64,000 nt of DNA from Robertmurraya korlensis (GCF_023715225.1 NZ_JAMBNS010000001.1:248001-312000), one strand, 5' to 3'; positions 25,149 to 33,748 are shown, counted from the first letter of the stretch. The notes: generated by a model from the letters alone, not told the origin. Numbers and translations: made by a program.

Positions 25149-25622
25149 ATGCAAGTAACGGTCAAAGCCAATTTCAATAAGCAAACAAAGGACAGCAAAA
25201 AGGAGCTCGTTCAGTTTTATGTCAAAGGTGAGGATGAGAAAAAACCAGAGCTTAACCAAATGACACGTGAAGTAGTCGAGTTAACCATTGAAGGTATTGA
25301 ACAAAAACTAACTTGTGAGTTTAATAAAATCTCGAAAGATAGCAAGAAAACAGTCTTAGATTTTATTGTTAAAGGTGACACTTCTTCTGATCAATCATTT
25401 AACTTCTACAAAAAAGCTGGGTCAGATGTTACTTTAACTATTGTTGAGTCTCAAATGAGCATTGATGAGTTTTATGATAACGACCATGAAGGTGTAGAAT
25501 ACAAGGTTGGTCAAGATGGAACAGTTGAGGTAACTCCTAACCAAATGAGTTTGGAAGATGTTCCTGAAGATGATCCAGAAGAGGATATCTTCAGTGAAAC
25601 AGACGAAGATCTTTTACAGTAA
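25149..25622 (+). CDS. Phage protein with an internal duplication, 157 aa
   Basis: Two tandem beta-rich repeats can be aligned: FNKQTKDSKKELVQFYVKG (about 10-28) and FNKISKDSKKTVLDFIVKG (about 58-76). A strongly acidic tail follows (DVPEDDPEEDIFSETDEDL). The fold and acidic tail recall single-stranded-DNA-binding proteins, but this is inference only. AAAGGAG upstream. Confidence 0.75.
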   Translation: MQVTVKANFNKQTKDSKKELVQFYVKGEDEKKPELNQMTREVVELTIEGIEQKLTCEFNKISKDSKKTVLDFIVKGDTSSDQSFNFYKKAGSDVTLTIVESQMSIDEFYDNDHEGVEYKVGQDGTVEVTPNQMSLEDVPEDDPEEDIFSETDEDLLQ

Positions 25623-25627
25623 ACATA

Positions 25628-25668
25628 ATGGCCCTGAGAGTTTCGACTTTTGGGGCTTTCTCTTAGCA
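25628..25668 (+). terminator. Weak terminator after the early operon
   Basis: GGCCCTGAGAG followed by TTTTGGGGCTTTCTCTT can form a GCCC/GGGC hairpin with a T-rich tail, just after the duplicated-repeat gene and before the ArpU-like gene. Short stem, so weakly supported. Confidence 0.4.
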
Positions 25669-25691
25669 AAAATAAAGGGGGTCTACTCCTA

Positions 25692-26147
25692 GTGAGCTTT
25701 GAACCAGAAGAGTTTTTACCCATATTAGACAGAAAACAAGTACAAGCCGATTTAATTAAATACTTTTCTAAATATCGGCTATTCAAATACTTAACATTTG
25801 AAGAAAGAGAAGCATCCATCACTTCGAGTAGTACACCAAGAGAACACGGAGCCACTAATGTCACAAGCGACCAGACAGCTTCTATCGCGATTTACAACAC
25901 CGATGAAATGAGATATAGAAAGAACTTCTGTGAACGTCTAGAACGGTCTGTGAGAGCTTTACCGAAGATGGAAAGGTTTCTTATTGAGGAACGGTATATG
26001 TCAGAAGAAGCCGAGTACACAACGGATCTACAAGTCTATAACTTTAAGTTTCAACCACCTATTTCAGAAAAGACCTACAGCAAAATCCGGTGGAAAGCTT
26101 TTTATAAATTAGCTATTAGTTTGAATATTGTTGTGCCGAAGAATTGA
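25692..26147 (+). CDS. ArpU-family late transcription regulator
   Basis: The C-terminal half has the ArpU/sigma-4-like pattern: RALPKMERFLIEERYMSE and PISEKTYSKIRWKAFYKLA, as in phage late-gene activators. The GTG at 25692 follows AAAGGGGG by about 10 nt and is preferred over an upstream TTG at 25650 that falls in a terminator-like hairpin. 151 aa. It sits at the end of the early region, just before the non-coding control region and late operon, the normal place for such an activator. The phased TGTCC repeats downstream are its likely target. Confidence 0.8.
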   Translation: MSFEPEEFLPILDRKQVQADLIKYFSKYRLFKYLTFEEREASITSSSTPREHGATNVTSDQTASIAIYNTDEMRYRKNFCERLERSVRALPKMERFLIEERYMSEEAEYTTDLQVYNFKFQPPISEKTYSKIRWKAFYKLAISLNIVVPKN

Positions 26148-26176
26148 CACCTACTATTCACTAAGGAGTTGAGGAA

Positions 26177-26278
26177 ATGGATTGGGGAATTGCGTTTCTT
26201 ATTGCTGTAGTTAGTGCCTATATAGGTTTTGGGTTTGGACTAATGGCAAAAAGTCATGGGAAGAATTTTGAAAAGTAA
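26177..26278 (+). CDS. 33-aa single-span membrane peptide
   Basis: GAGTTGAGGAA precedes the ATG. It reads MDWGIAFLIAVVSAYIGFGF then a short basic tail. Similar in size and build to the small membrane peptides at 14808, 15560 and 15675. Confidence 0.5.
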   Translation: MDWGIAFLIAVVSAYIGFGFGLMAKSHGKNFEK

Positions 26279-26630
26279 TAAACAGTACGAGAAAAACATC
26301 TAAAAATATTACAAAAACAATCCAATAACTTTACGGTTTTAAGTTGTGTCACTTGGATTTATACATGTTAAAGTTATATCATCGGGAATTGATTAAGAGG
26401 CAAGGGTGTTTGACACTTCTACTTCTTTTCAGTTCCTATTTTCATTTAATCGAATACTCCAATCCTGGTTGCATTCTGATTGCCATAATCGACAGAATGT
26501 CGCTCATACCCTTACGCTTTCATAGAAGCACCTCCAGGGCTAGCAGTGATCTCAGCTGTCCAAGGATTGGATCGAGACGGTTTTCTCTGTTTTTCCGCAG
26601 TAAAAAACGGGTGATAAATACGTAAAAATC

Positions 26631-26774
26631 CTGTCCAAATTCTGGTCAAATTCTGTCCCGTTTTTGTCCATCAAATTTGTGTTTAAAACCCTTGGTATGA
26701 CTGACTTTGTAGACATACTCATAAAAATTTTGTCCCGCAAATGTCCAGCAGTTGTCCATCAGTTGTCCACAAAC
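26631..26774 (+). repeat. Two clusters of four 11-bp direct repeats containing TGTCC
   Basis: TGTCC (one copy TGGTC) starts at 26632, 26643, 26654, 26665 and again at 26731, 26742, 26753, 26764. Every step inside a cluster is exactly 11 bp and the gap between clusters is 66 bp, six times 11. Units: CTGTCCAAATT, CTGGTCAAATT, CTGTCCCGTTT, TTGTCCATCAA; TTGTCCCGCAA, ATGTCCAGCAG, TTGTCCATCAG, TTGTCCACAAA. This puts all eight motifs on one face of the helix. A binding array for the late activator is the best explanation. Confidence 0.85.
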
Positions 26775-26858
26775 AAGAATGGTAAGAATGTAAAGAATAT
26801 AAATAATATACGTCACTAACGTTCGTATGAATTTTTTAAAACTTAATTATTGGTTAGT

Positions 26859-26885
26859 AAGCATCCAAAACAACGGGTGCTTTTT
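26859..26885 (+). terminator. Terminator-like hairpin ahead of the late operon
   Basis: AAGCATCC (26859-26866) pairs with GGGTGCTT (26875-26882) with one wobble; T-rich tail. It lies downstream of the presumed late promoter and upstream of the first late gene, so it may block early read-through or act as an attenuator. Confidence 0.6.
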
Positions 26886-26909
26886 ATATTTCCTAAAGAA
26901 GGTGGTTGC

Positions 26910-27131
26910 ATGTTATTTTCGGATCATTTAACCAGAGAAGAGATTCAGCGTGTAAACAACTTGAGAAAAGCTATTAGGAATCAGAAGGAACATAAGTCTA
27001 AGTCTTTGCCTAAAGAACAACGAGTAAAGGTTAAGAAGAAAGAGAATTTATCCAGAAGAGACATTGAGGATCTAATGGGTATTCGTAAAGATACTTATAA
27101 ACGAGAGAGAGGAGCAGTGAAGAGACGATGA
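26910..27131 (+). CDS. Small phage protein, 73 aa
   Basis: AAGAAGGTGG precedes the ATG at 26910. Basic and helical: HLTREEIQRVNNLRKAIRNQ and LSRRDIEDLMGIRKDTYKRE. The second segment could be a DNA-binding helix pair. First gene after the control region. Confidence 0.65.
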   Translation: MLFSDHLTREEIQRVNNLRKAIRNQKEHKSKSLPKEQRVKVKKKENLSRRDIEDLMGIRKDTYKRERGAVKRR

Positions 27132-27307
27132 TATTTACTCAGAGATTAGATGTGAATGGAGCTTTTATTAAAGGTTCAATTGCTAACGGTAAATTAGAGA
27201 TTAAACAATTCATGGGTGGAGCTCCTATCAGTAGAGATGTACTAACTAAGTCTATGGTTGAGGAGTTCATTAAAGAGTTAGAACAAATCAAAGGACAGTT
27301 GAAATGA
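27128..27307 (+). CDS. Small phage protein, 59 aa
   Basis: ATGA-type overlap with both neighbours. It reads MIFTQRLDVNGAFIKGSIAN and ends EELEQIKGQLK-like helix. Not recognised. Confidence 0.5.
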   Translation: MIFTQRLDVNGAFIKGSIANGKLEIKQFMGGAPISRDVLTKSMVEEFIKELEQIKGQLK

Positions 27308-27414
27308 TTACAGGACTTATCTTTGGTTTCTATATCGGTTGTATCTTTACGTTCTTTCTCTTGTACATGGGTGAGAATCGGAGGAAGTTTATGGACAAGA
27401 GTGGGATTGATTAG
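27304..27414 (+). CDS. 36-aa single-span membrane peptide
   Basis: Overlaps the previous stop (ATGA). It reads MITGLIFGFYIGCIFTFFLL with a basic tail, so one membrane helix. Function unknown. Confidence 0.5.
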   Translation: MITGLIFGFYIGCIFTFFLLYMGENRRKFMDKSGID

Positions 27415-27795
27415 ATGCTGAGAAGTTGTAAATATTGTGGAAGTATTCATGACCGTAGTTATCAATGTCCATATAAACCAGTACGAAAGAAAGAAGCCAC
27501 GTATATTGATAAGTTTAGGAGATTACGAGTATGGACTAATAAGAGTAAAGAAATAAGGGAAAGAGACAGGCACCTGTGTCAGATGTGTATTAGGGAATTT
27601 CCTGCACGATATACCTTTACTAACATTGAGGTCCATCATATTGTCCCAATCATAGAAGATTGGAGTAAGAGATTGAACAATGATTATCTTATTTCCCTGT
27701 GTGCTCCACATCATAAGCTAGCTGAGGATGGACAGATAGACAGACAGACACTCATTGATATTGCAAAGAAACAAGAAGAAAACAATAAGATATGA
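27415..27795 (+). CDS. HNH endonuclease adjacent to the terminase
   Basis: HNH core: RERDRHLCQMCIREF, EVHHIVPIIEDWSKR, and LISLCAPHHKLAED (zinc-binding cysteines and catalytic His-His). An extra N-terminal zinc pair is CKYCGSIHDRSYQCP. In HK97-type cos phages an HNH protein next to the small terminase subunit is needed for cos cleavage by TerL. 126 aa. Confidence 0.92.
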   Translation: MLRSCKYCGSIHDRSYQCPYKPVRKKEATYIDKFRRLRVWTNKSKEIRERDRHLCQMCIREFPARYTFTNIEVHHIVPIIEDWSKRLNNDYLISLCAPHHKLAEDGQIDRQTLIDIAKKQEENNKI

Positions 27796-27819
27796 CATGA
27801 AACGATATGAAATGAGTCG

Positions 27820-27905
27820 AATTTTGATCCCCCCCGGGTCAATTTGTCGAAATGAGGACTGGCCGGAGACCACGCCTGCCGTCAGGATCGCAAAAAATCT
27901 GTAAA
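27820..27905 (+). other. Candidate cos region
   Basis: The 134-bp gap between HNH and the small terminase gene has the GC-rich block ATCCCCCCCGGGTCAATTTG followed by GGAGACCACGCCTGCCGTCA, in sharp contrast to the AT-rich surroundings. Such C/G-rich blocks with a downstream GCCTGCCG-type motif sit at this place in many cos-type Firmicute phages as I recall. The exact nick positions are unknown. Confidence 0.55.
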
Positions 27906-27929
27906 ATGGAATTTTAAGGAGGTGAGGAA

Positions 27930-28388
27930 ATGGCGAGACCAACGAAAAGTGCTAAATTATTGTCCGAGTGTTCTCAAACAAAAGCAGAAATTGAGGAACG
28001 GGTATTAATCGAGAACAAGCTCAAAGGAGCAGCCGATAGTATTTCCCCTCCTAGTCATTTGAATGCCAGACAGAAAAAGATTTTCCGTTTCATCGTGGGA
28101 GAACTTGAGGCTAGTGGGATTCTAGGAAACTTGGATATTTACATTTTAGAAACCTGTGTATTTGCCCTTGATCGAAAGCAACAAATTCAGAAGGAAATTA
28201 ATAAAGGTCAGGGAGATGAAGCCGAGCTCCTAAAGAATCTGGATAAGTACACAAAAATCTTTTTCCGTTGCTGCAACGAATTGAGCCTATCTCCACAAAG
28301 CCGAGCGAAAATGGGTACTATTAACTTCCAAGTGAAACAAAAAGAAGATGATCCATTGCTTAAAGTTTTGGCTGGTGGTAAGAAGTGA
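27930..28388 (+). CDS. terS: Phage terminase small subunit, P27 family
   Basis: DNA-recognition subunit of the packaging motor. P27-type features are the start MARPTKSAKLL, LNARQKKIFRFIVGELE, and the C-terminal SLSPQSRAKMGTINF. 152 aa. AAGGAGGTGAGGAA upstream. It is followed with a 4-nt overlap by the large subunit. Confidence 0.92.
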   Translation: MARPTKSAKLLSECSQTKAEIEERVLIENKLKGAADSISPPSHLNARQKKIFRFIVGELEASGILGNLDIYILETCVFALDRKQQIQKEINKGQGDEAELLKNLDKYTKIFFRCCNELSLSPQSRAKMGTINFQVKQKEDDPLLKVLAGGKK

Positions 28389-30064
28389 TATTTGAAAAAG
28401 CAATAAGATACGCAGAGAGAGTTGCTGCAGGAAAAGAGATTACTACAAAAGAGGTTATTATCCAGTGTAAGTGGTTCCTGAAAGAACTTGAAGCGCAGGA
28501 AAATGATGATTTCCCTTACTACTTTGATGAAGAAGAAGTTGAGAAAATCGAAGGTATACTTACGCTTCTACACTTTGCAACAGGGTTAGGAGTAACAGGT
28601 AAAACCATTTTAGAAGGTCTGGAAGGATTCCAGGCTTTTTTTCTTGTGAATATTTTCGGTTGGAGATTTAAAGAAAATCCTGAAAAATTCAGGTACCGAG
28701 ATGTGACTTTGTTTATTCCACGAAAGAATGCTAAGACATTCATTTGTGCTCTTATATTAATCATTCTGATGCTTACTGAAGATGACTACTCAGAATTTTA
28801 TTCCATCTGTCTGGATCGTGAGCTTGCTGGGGAAGTCAAAAAGGCAATGACTCAAATTATCCAAGCGAGTCCTAATATCAGCAAATACTTTGTCATTCCT
28901 AAAACATTGAGTGGTCGTATAATCTGCAAGCTCACCAACAGCTTCTACCAAGCTCGAACAGCAGAAGCAAACAAGAACAACTCCATTCGTCCTTCTGCCT
29001 TTATTGCCGATGAAGTGGGAGCTCTTAAGGATTACAAAAACATCAATGCTATGAAGTCGGGCCAATTGAACGTAAAGAATCCACTTCGTTTTAAATTGAC
29101 CACAGCCTACGCAGAAGATAAGTCTATCATGTTGGAAGAGTTGGCATACATCAAAAAAGTGTTTGCTGGAATTATCGATGATGACCGCATGTTTGCTTTG
29201 TTATATTACGCGGAACCTGAGCATCTGTGGGATGAAACAGGGCTTTATCAGGCGAACCCTCTTCGAATTGAAGAGAACTACAATGAAATTCGTGATGCTC
29301 GTAAAACTGCCATTGAAAAGCCGGCAGAGCGTGAAGAGTACCTATGTAAACACATGAACCACTTTTTACCTTCTAACAGTGGTGAGGAATTTATTAATGT
29401 GGAAGACCTCAGAAAATGCAAACTAGACTCTTTTGAATGGAAAGGCCGACAAGTATGGGTGGGAATCGATTTAGCGATGACAAGCGATAACTGTTCATAC
29501 TCAATGGTCACTGAGGAAGACGGAAGGATTTATTCAAAATCAGTTGCTTTTGTACCTACTGAAAGGATTCCTGAGAAAAATAGGCTCGAAAAGATTAACT
29601 ATCATGATTTTATTAAAACCGGTGATTGTTTTTCTTGTGGAGATATGACAGTCGATTATGGATTTATAGAGGATATGATCCTGAAAATAGAAGAGGAACA
29701 CGGAGTGGTTGTTGTGAAATTTGGTTATGACCGTTACAACTGTTTATCTACAGCACAAAGGCTTGAACGCGCAGGCTACATTACTGTTGAAGTTAAACAG
29801 CACTCAAGTGTTCTTCACCCAGCAACCAAATTATTAAAAGAGAAGATTCTAAACCAGGAATTTCACTACACTGAAAACAAGCTTTATGAGGAGAACTTTC
29901 AAAATGCAAAAGTAACTGAGGATAATAACAAAAATATGTATGTGAACAAAAAGAAATCGAATGGAAAAGTAGACATGGTTGTGAGTACAATCAACGCCAT
30001 TTATCTGCTGCAGCAAGATGTGATCTTCAATCCAGACAGCGATTGGGGAGCTCAGGTAATTTAA
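28385..30064 (+). CDS. terL: Phage terminase large subunit
   Basis: Packaging ATPase and nuclease. The Walker-A-like segment is LFIPRKNAKTFICAL (about residue 115), Walker-B-like SAFIADEVGAL (about 205). The nuclease domain has WVGIDLAMTSD (Asp) and the late Asp of KVDMVVSTINA. 559 aa from a GTG overlapping terS, typical of the Terminase_1/HK97 group. Confidence 0.95.
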   Translation: MIFEKAIRYAERVAAGKEITTKEVIIQCKWFLKELEAQENDDFPYYFDEEEVEKIEGILTLLHFATGLGVTGKTILEGLEGFQAFFLVNIFGWRFKENPEKFRYRDVTLFIPRKNAKTFICALILIILMLTEDDYSEFYSICLDRELAGEVKKAMTQIIQASPNISKYFVIPKTLSGRIICKLTNSFYQARTAEANKNNSIRPSAFIADEVGALKDYKNINAMKSGQLNVKNPLRFKLTTAYAEDKSIMLEELAYIKKVFAGIIDDDRMFALLYYAEPEHLWDETGLYQANPLRIEENYNEIRDARKTAIEKPAEREEYLCKHMNHFLPSNSGEEFINVEDLRKCKLDSFEWKGRQVWVGIDLAMTSDNCSYSMVTEEDGRIYSKSVAFVPTERIPEKNRLEKINYHDFIKTGDCFSCGDMTVDYGFIEDMILKIEEEHGVVVVKFGYDRYNCLSTAQRLERAGYITVEVKQHSSVLHPATKLLKEKILNQEFHYTENKLYEENFQNAKVTEDNNKNMYVNKKKSNGKVDMVVSTINAIYLLQQDVIFNPDSDWGAQVI

Positions 30065-30076
30065 GGAGGTGAGAAT

Positions 30077-31330
30077 GTGGGATTTTGGAAGCGAATGTTT
30101 GGATTAGAAAAACGTGAAGTAACAGTTGATGAAACTCTTGAAGACTTATTAATTAGTGCTGGTATCTTAACCAAAAGGATTGAAAGAGATCAAGCTATGA
30201 ACATTCCGGCCCTAAGTGCTGGTGTGGATCTCATTAGTGACACAGTGGCATCTATTCCGATTAAGCTCTTTAAAGAGGAAAACGGGAAGGTTACAGAGGT
30301 GCAAGATGACCGAGTTAGGTTGTTAAACGATGAGACAAAAGACACTTTGGATGGTTTTCAGTTCAAAAAGGCTCTTGTAGAGGACTATTTACTTGATGGA
30401 TCGGGTTACGCATATATCAATCGAGAGAGAAACCAAGTAAAAAGTCTGCACTATGTTAAACACCAAAATGTTTCAATCAACATGAATGTGGATCCAATTT
30501 TCAAAGCATATGATCTTTTAGTCCATGGAGCTACTTATCAACCATATGAATTCTTGAAGTTAATTAGACGATCTAAAGATGGTGTAACTGGTATAGGGTT
30601 TATTGAACAAAATAACAAACTGTTGTCCGTTGCATATAACACATTGATTTTTGAGGAAATCCTGGTCAAAACAGGTGGTAATAAAAAAGGGTTCCTAAAG
30701 GCGCAAGGAAGGCTATCTCCAGATGCTATTACTGAATTAAAAACTGCTTGGAAAAACCTATATGCTAACAATAGTGAAAACGTAGTGGTTTTAAACAACG
30801 GATTAGACTTCCAAGAAGCCTCAAACACATCTGTGGAAATGCAACTCAATGAGAACAAAAAGACCAATTCTAACGAGGTCCTTAAAGTACTTAAAATACC
30901 TACTTCTATTCTGGATGGTTCTGCAACCGATGAAGAATATAACCATTGGATAAAAATCTGCATATTGCCTATATTGGCTGCGCTAATCACGGCCATAAAC
31001 AAAGACTTATTGCTCCCTAGTGAGAAAAATGAGTCTTTTTATTTTGCCTTTGACACAACAGACCTTTTAAAAGGTGACATGCTCAAGCGTTACCAGGCTT
31101 ATGAAATTGGGATTAAAAACGGTTGGATGCAATGGGATGAAGTCCGTTTCAAAGAAGATCTTGAACCATACGGAGTAGATTTCATCAAGTTAGGACTCCA
31201 AGACGTACTTTATAATCCGAAAACAAAAGAAATTTACACACCTAACACCAATCAAACCAACAATATGGACGAGCTGAAAGGAGGTGAGACGAATGCGAAT
31301 AGAGATTCGGGGAAATCAGGTGTTACTTGA
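30077..31330 (+). CDS. HK97-family portal protein
   Basis: Dodecameric channel through which DNA enters the capsid. Family features: the N-terminal MNIPALSAGVDLISDTVASI, YLLDGSGYAYINRE, and the C-terminal GILPxL-like LPILAALITAINKDLL. GTG start after AAGGAGGTGAGAAT. 417 aa. The end overlaps the protease gene by 38 nt. Confidence 0.93.
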   Translation: MGFWKRMFGLEKREVTVDETLEDLLISAGILTKRIERDQAMNIPALSAGVDLISDTVASIPIKLFKEENGKVTEVQDDRVRLLNDETKDTLDGFQFKKALVEDYLLDGSGYAYINRERNQVKSLHYVKHQNVSINMNVDPIFKAYDLLVHGATYQPYEFLKLIRRSKDGVTGIGFIEQNNKLLSVAYNTLIFEEILVKTGGNKKGFLKAQGRLSPDAITELKTAWKNLYANNSENVVVLNNGLDFQEASNTSVEMQLNENKKTNSNEVLKVLKIPTSILDGSATDEEYNHWIKICILPILAALITAINKDLLLPSEKNESFYFAFDTTDLLKGDMLKRYQAYEIGIKNGWMQWDEVRFKEDLEPYGVDFIKLGLQDVLYNPKTKEIYTPNTNQTNNMDELKGGETNANRDSGKSGVT

Positions 31331-31907
31331 TGGGTACGTTAACGCAGTTGAAAGGGAAAGTCGTGTTTTACCTTCACCACGCGGGCGATTTAAGGAAAAA
31401 ATCAGACCGAAAACGTTTGAAAAAGCTCTTAGAAAAGCCGATGATGTGGAATTACGTTTTAATCACGATCCCAACATGCGCCTAGGTTCTATCAAAGAAG
31501 GAAATCTTCAGTTATTTGAGGATAACATCGGATTACGTGCAATTACTACCGTAACAGACGAAAATGTGGTCCAAAAAGCCAAAAATGGCGAATTAAGAGG
31601 CTGGTCGTTTGGATTTATCGACAATAATCCAACATGGGAGGACGGTCCAGAAGGAATTGCTCTTCGATATCTTGATGATATTGACCTCATTGAGGTGTCT
31701 ATCCTGGACAAAACTCCAGCTTATATTGCTACAAGCATTGAAGCTCGTGGAGAAGAACAGGTCATTTCAGAGCAACGCGGTGACGAATTTCGAGCAGAAA
31801 TTGAAGATCTCACCAAGGTTGAGGAAAAACGGGAGGAATCACTTGTGGATTACTCTGTTTTTGAAAAAGAAATTGAATTTTTAAAGATGAAAGGTGGAAA
31901 CCATTAA
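31293..31907 (+). CDS. Prohead protease, HK97 (U35) family
   Basis: Serine protease that trims the scaffold region of the capsid protein. The catalytic His is in LRFNHDPNMRLGS and the Ser in GELRGWSFGFIDN. AAAGGAGGTGAG is well spaced for the ATG at 31293. 204 aa. The tail (about 155-204) is charged and coil-like. Confidence 0.93.
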   Translation: MRIEIRGNQVLLDGYVNAVERESRVLPSPRGRFKEKIRPKTFEKALRKADDVELRFNHDPNMRLGSIKEGNLQLFEDNIGLRAITTVTDENVVQKAKNGELRGWSFGFIDNNPTWEDGPEGIALRYLDDIDLIEVSILDKTPAYIATSIEARGEEQVISEQRGDEFRAEIEDLTKVEEKREESLVDYSVFEKEIEFLKMKGGNH

Positions 31908-33082
31908 TGAAAATGCCTATTAACGTATTTAACAAACCTGTAGTTGAAGTTCGCTCTATGCCTACACTTGTGGAGCAACGTAACAATCTTTTAGATGAAG
32001 CCGACGGCCTTTTAAAGAAGAGTAAACAAGAATCCCGTGCTTTTTCCGATGAGGAAAGCAGACGTTTTGATGAAATTAAATCAGAAGTTGCTAAAATCGA
32101 TAAGACCTTAGCTGCTGAGGCGGATGTTCTTAAATTCGGAGAGAAAAGAACAGTACCATCAAAAATTGAAGAAAGAGCGGTTATTGAAGCTCGTGCTTTT
32201 GCTAACTACATTCGTGGAGTTGCTGGTGAAGAACGTGCTGATATCAACTTTACAACTGGTGATAATGGAGCGGTTATTCCACAATCCATCGCTAACAAAA
32301 TCATCAGTAAAGTTTATGATTTGAGTCCAATTTATCAATTGGCTACACGTTACAACGTTGGTGGATCGCTTACCATTCCTTACTACGATGAAACTACGCA
32401 ACAAATTACAATGGCCTATGCTGACGAATTTGTTGAGCTTGAAGCGACTTCTGGTAAATTCACTAGCATTACACTTACTGGTTTCTTAGCAGGAGCATTA
32501 ACTAAAATCTCTAAGAAATTACTTAACAACTCAGATTTCGATTTAGTAAACTTCATTATTGGTAAAGTTGCAGAGTCTGCAGTTAAGTGGATTGAAAGAG
32601 AATTGCTAAATGGGACAGCTGCTAAAATCTCTGGATTAAGTACAGTTACTCAGACTATTACTGCAGCTAGTGCTACAGTAATCACTACTGACGAATTAAT
32701 TGATGTTCAAGAAGAAGTTCCAGACGTTTTCCAAAGTAGTGCGATTTGGATTATGAACAGAAAAACACGTAAAGCCATCCGTAAATTAAAGGATGCAGAT
32801 GGAAACTATTTACTAAACAAAGATGTATCAGCTAAGTGGGGGTACACATTGCTTGGTAAAGATGTTTACACTTCTGATAATATGGCTCAAATGGCAACAG
32901 GAAAAACTGTTATCTACTACGGAGATATGTCAGGTCTAGCTGTAAAAGTTGCTGAAGAAGTAACTATCGAAGTGTTACGGGAGAAGTACGCTACTCAACA
33001 CGCTATTGGTGTAGTGGCATGGCTTGAAATGGATTCAAAAGTAGAAAATGCTCAAAAAATCTCTCGATTAAAAATGCTTTAA
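31907..33082 (+). CDS. Major capsid protein, HK97 fold
   Basis: About residues 15-95 form the helical delta/scaffold domain (LVEQRNNLLDEADGLLKKSK) expected to be removed by the protease. The mature part starts near AVIEARAFANYIRG and continues with GAVIPQSIANKIISKV, and the family motif EVPDVFQSSAIWIMN. 391 aa. A terminator follows it. Confidence 0.95.
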   Translation: MKMPINVFNKPVVEVRSMPTLVEQRNNLLDEADGLLKKSKQESRAFSDEESRRFDEIKSEVAKIDKTLAAEADVLKFGEKRTVPSKIEERAVIEARAFANYIRGVAGEERADINFTTGDNGAVIPQSIANKIISKVYDLSPIYQLATRYNVGGSLTIPYYDETTQQITMAYADEFVELEATSGKFTSITLTGFLAGALTKISKKLLNNSDFDLVNFIIGKVAESAVKWIERELLNGTAAKISGLSTVTQTITAASATVITTDELIDVQEEVPDVFQSSAIWIMNRKTRKAIRKLKDADGNYLLNKDVSAKWGYTLLGKDVYTSDNMAQMATGKTVIYYGDMSGLAVKVAEEVTIEVLREKYATQHAIGVVAWLEMDSKVENAQKISRLKML

Positions 33083-33087
33083 TACTT

Positions 33088-33118
33088 AGGAGATGGGGTT
33101 TCCCATCTCTTTTCTTTT
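33088..33118 (+). terminator. Terminator after the capsid gene
   Basis: GAGATGGG (33090-33097) pairs with CCCATCTC (33102-33109) around GTTT, then TTTTCTTTT. Probably partial, lowering tail expression relative to capsid. Confidence 0.85.
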
Positions 33119-33135
33119 AGAAAGGTGTGAATCAC

Positions 33136-33465
33136 ATGAAGGTAAAGGCTCTTGTAAGTTTTGCTGGAGTAATTTCAATGGCATTTAAAGAAGTCAGAGA
33201 AATTGAAGATAAAGACATTTGTGAAGATTTAATTCGTGCAGGTTACGTTGAACCTTTAGAGTCTGAAGAACAAGATGAAAATTTAAATCCAGATGACAAT
33301 GGTTCAAGTAGAGAATCACAAGATGCTGATTTTAATGAAAGTAACTCACCTGACGAAAACACAGAAGCTCCAACCCCTGAGGAGGGCGAAGCAGTTCCGT
33401 CTCAAGAAGAAGAGAAACCTGTTGTTAAACGCAATAAGAAGGTGAAAGCTGATGAAGATCAGTGA
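33136..33465 (+). CDS. Acidic protein downstream of capsid, 109 aa
   Basis: The N-terminal 40 residues (MKVKALVSFAGVISMAFKEV then DLIRAGYVEPLE) match a short domain often found between capsid and head-tail connector genes. The rest is a disordered, Glu/Pro/Asp-rich tail with a basic end (KRNKKVKADEDQ). Possibly a capsid decoration or connector-associated protein. Confidence 0.75.
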   Translation: MKVKALVSFAGVISMAFKEVREIEDKDICEDLIRAGYVEPLESEEQDENLNPDDNGSSRESQDADFNESNSPDENTEAPTPEEGEAVPSQEEEKPVVKRNKKVKADEDQ

Positions 33466-33736
33466 AATCACGATAAAGGATATTAAAGATCACACTAGAG
33501 TGAGCCATAACGAAGAGGATTCTTTATTTTCGATTATCCTTATAGCGTGTAAACATTACATCAAATCCTACACAGGTTTAACCTTTGAATCAATGGACCT
33601 AAAAGAAGATTTAACCATAGCTCTTTTAGTCTTAGCTACTGAGATGTACGAGAATAGAACCTACACTGTAGAAGAGGACAAGGTTAACCCAGTAGTGAAA
33701 ACATTACTAAACTTGCACTCTATAAACTTACTATAG
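33452..33736 (+). CDS. Head-tail connector, gp6-like
   Basis: Helical adaptor protein binding below the portal. Features: ISEITIKDIKDHTRVSH, FSIILIACKHYIKSYTGL, and LVLATEMYENRTYTVEEDKV. 94 aa, normal for the gp6/YqbG-like family. Overlaps the previous gene by 14 nt. Confidence 0.85.
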   Translation: MKISEITIKDIKDHTRVSHNEEDSLFSIILIACKHYIKSYTGLTFESMDLKEDLTIALLVLATEMYENRTYTVEEDKVNPVVKTLLNLHSINLL

Positions 33737-33748
33737 GTGGTGTTTAGT

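Larger units (their letters stand above)
26279..26909 (+). promoter_or_regulatory. Non-coding late-control region
   Basis: About 630 bp with no convincing gene. It contains, in order, an anonymous stretch (26279-26630), the phased TGTCC array (26631-26774), an AT-rich segment with TATAAAT at 26798-26804 and no good -35 (possible activator-dependent late promoter), a small inverted repeat ATACG/CGTAT (26809-26828), and a terminator-like hairpin (26859-26885). All late genes downstream are on the plus strand. Confidence 0.6.

Noticed and set aside
26344-26625. 93-codon plus-strand open frame in the late-control gap
   Set aside because: No ribosome binding site, composition unlike neighbouring genes (Cys, Arg, Ser-rich, no pattern). 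Treated as chance.
26552-26740. 62-codon minus-strand frame over the TGTCC array
   Set aside because: No ribosome binding site and it runs through the repeat array, which explains its sequence pattern better than coding.
26631-26774. CRISPR array
   Set aside because: Repeat unit is only 11 bp with a 5-bp core and no spacers of regular CRISPR length; no cas genes.
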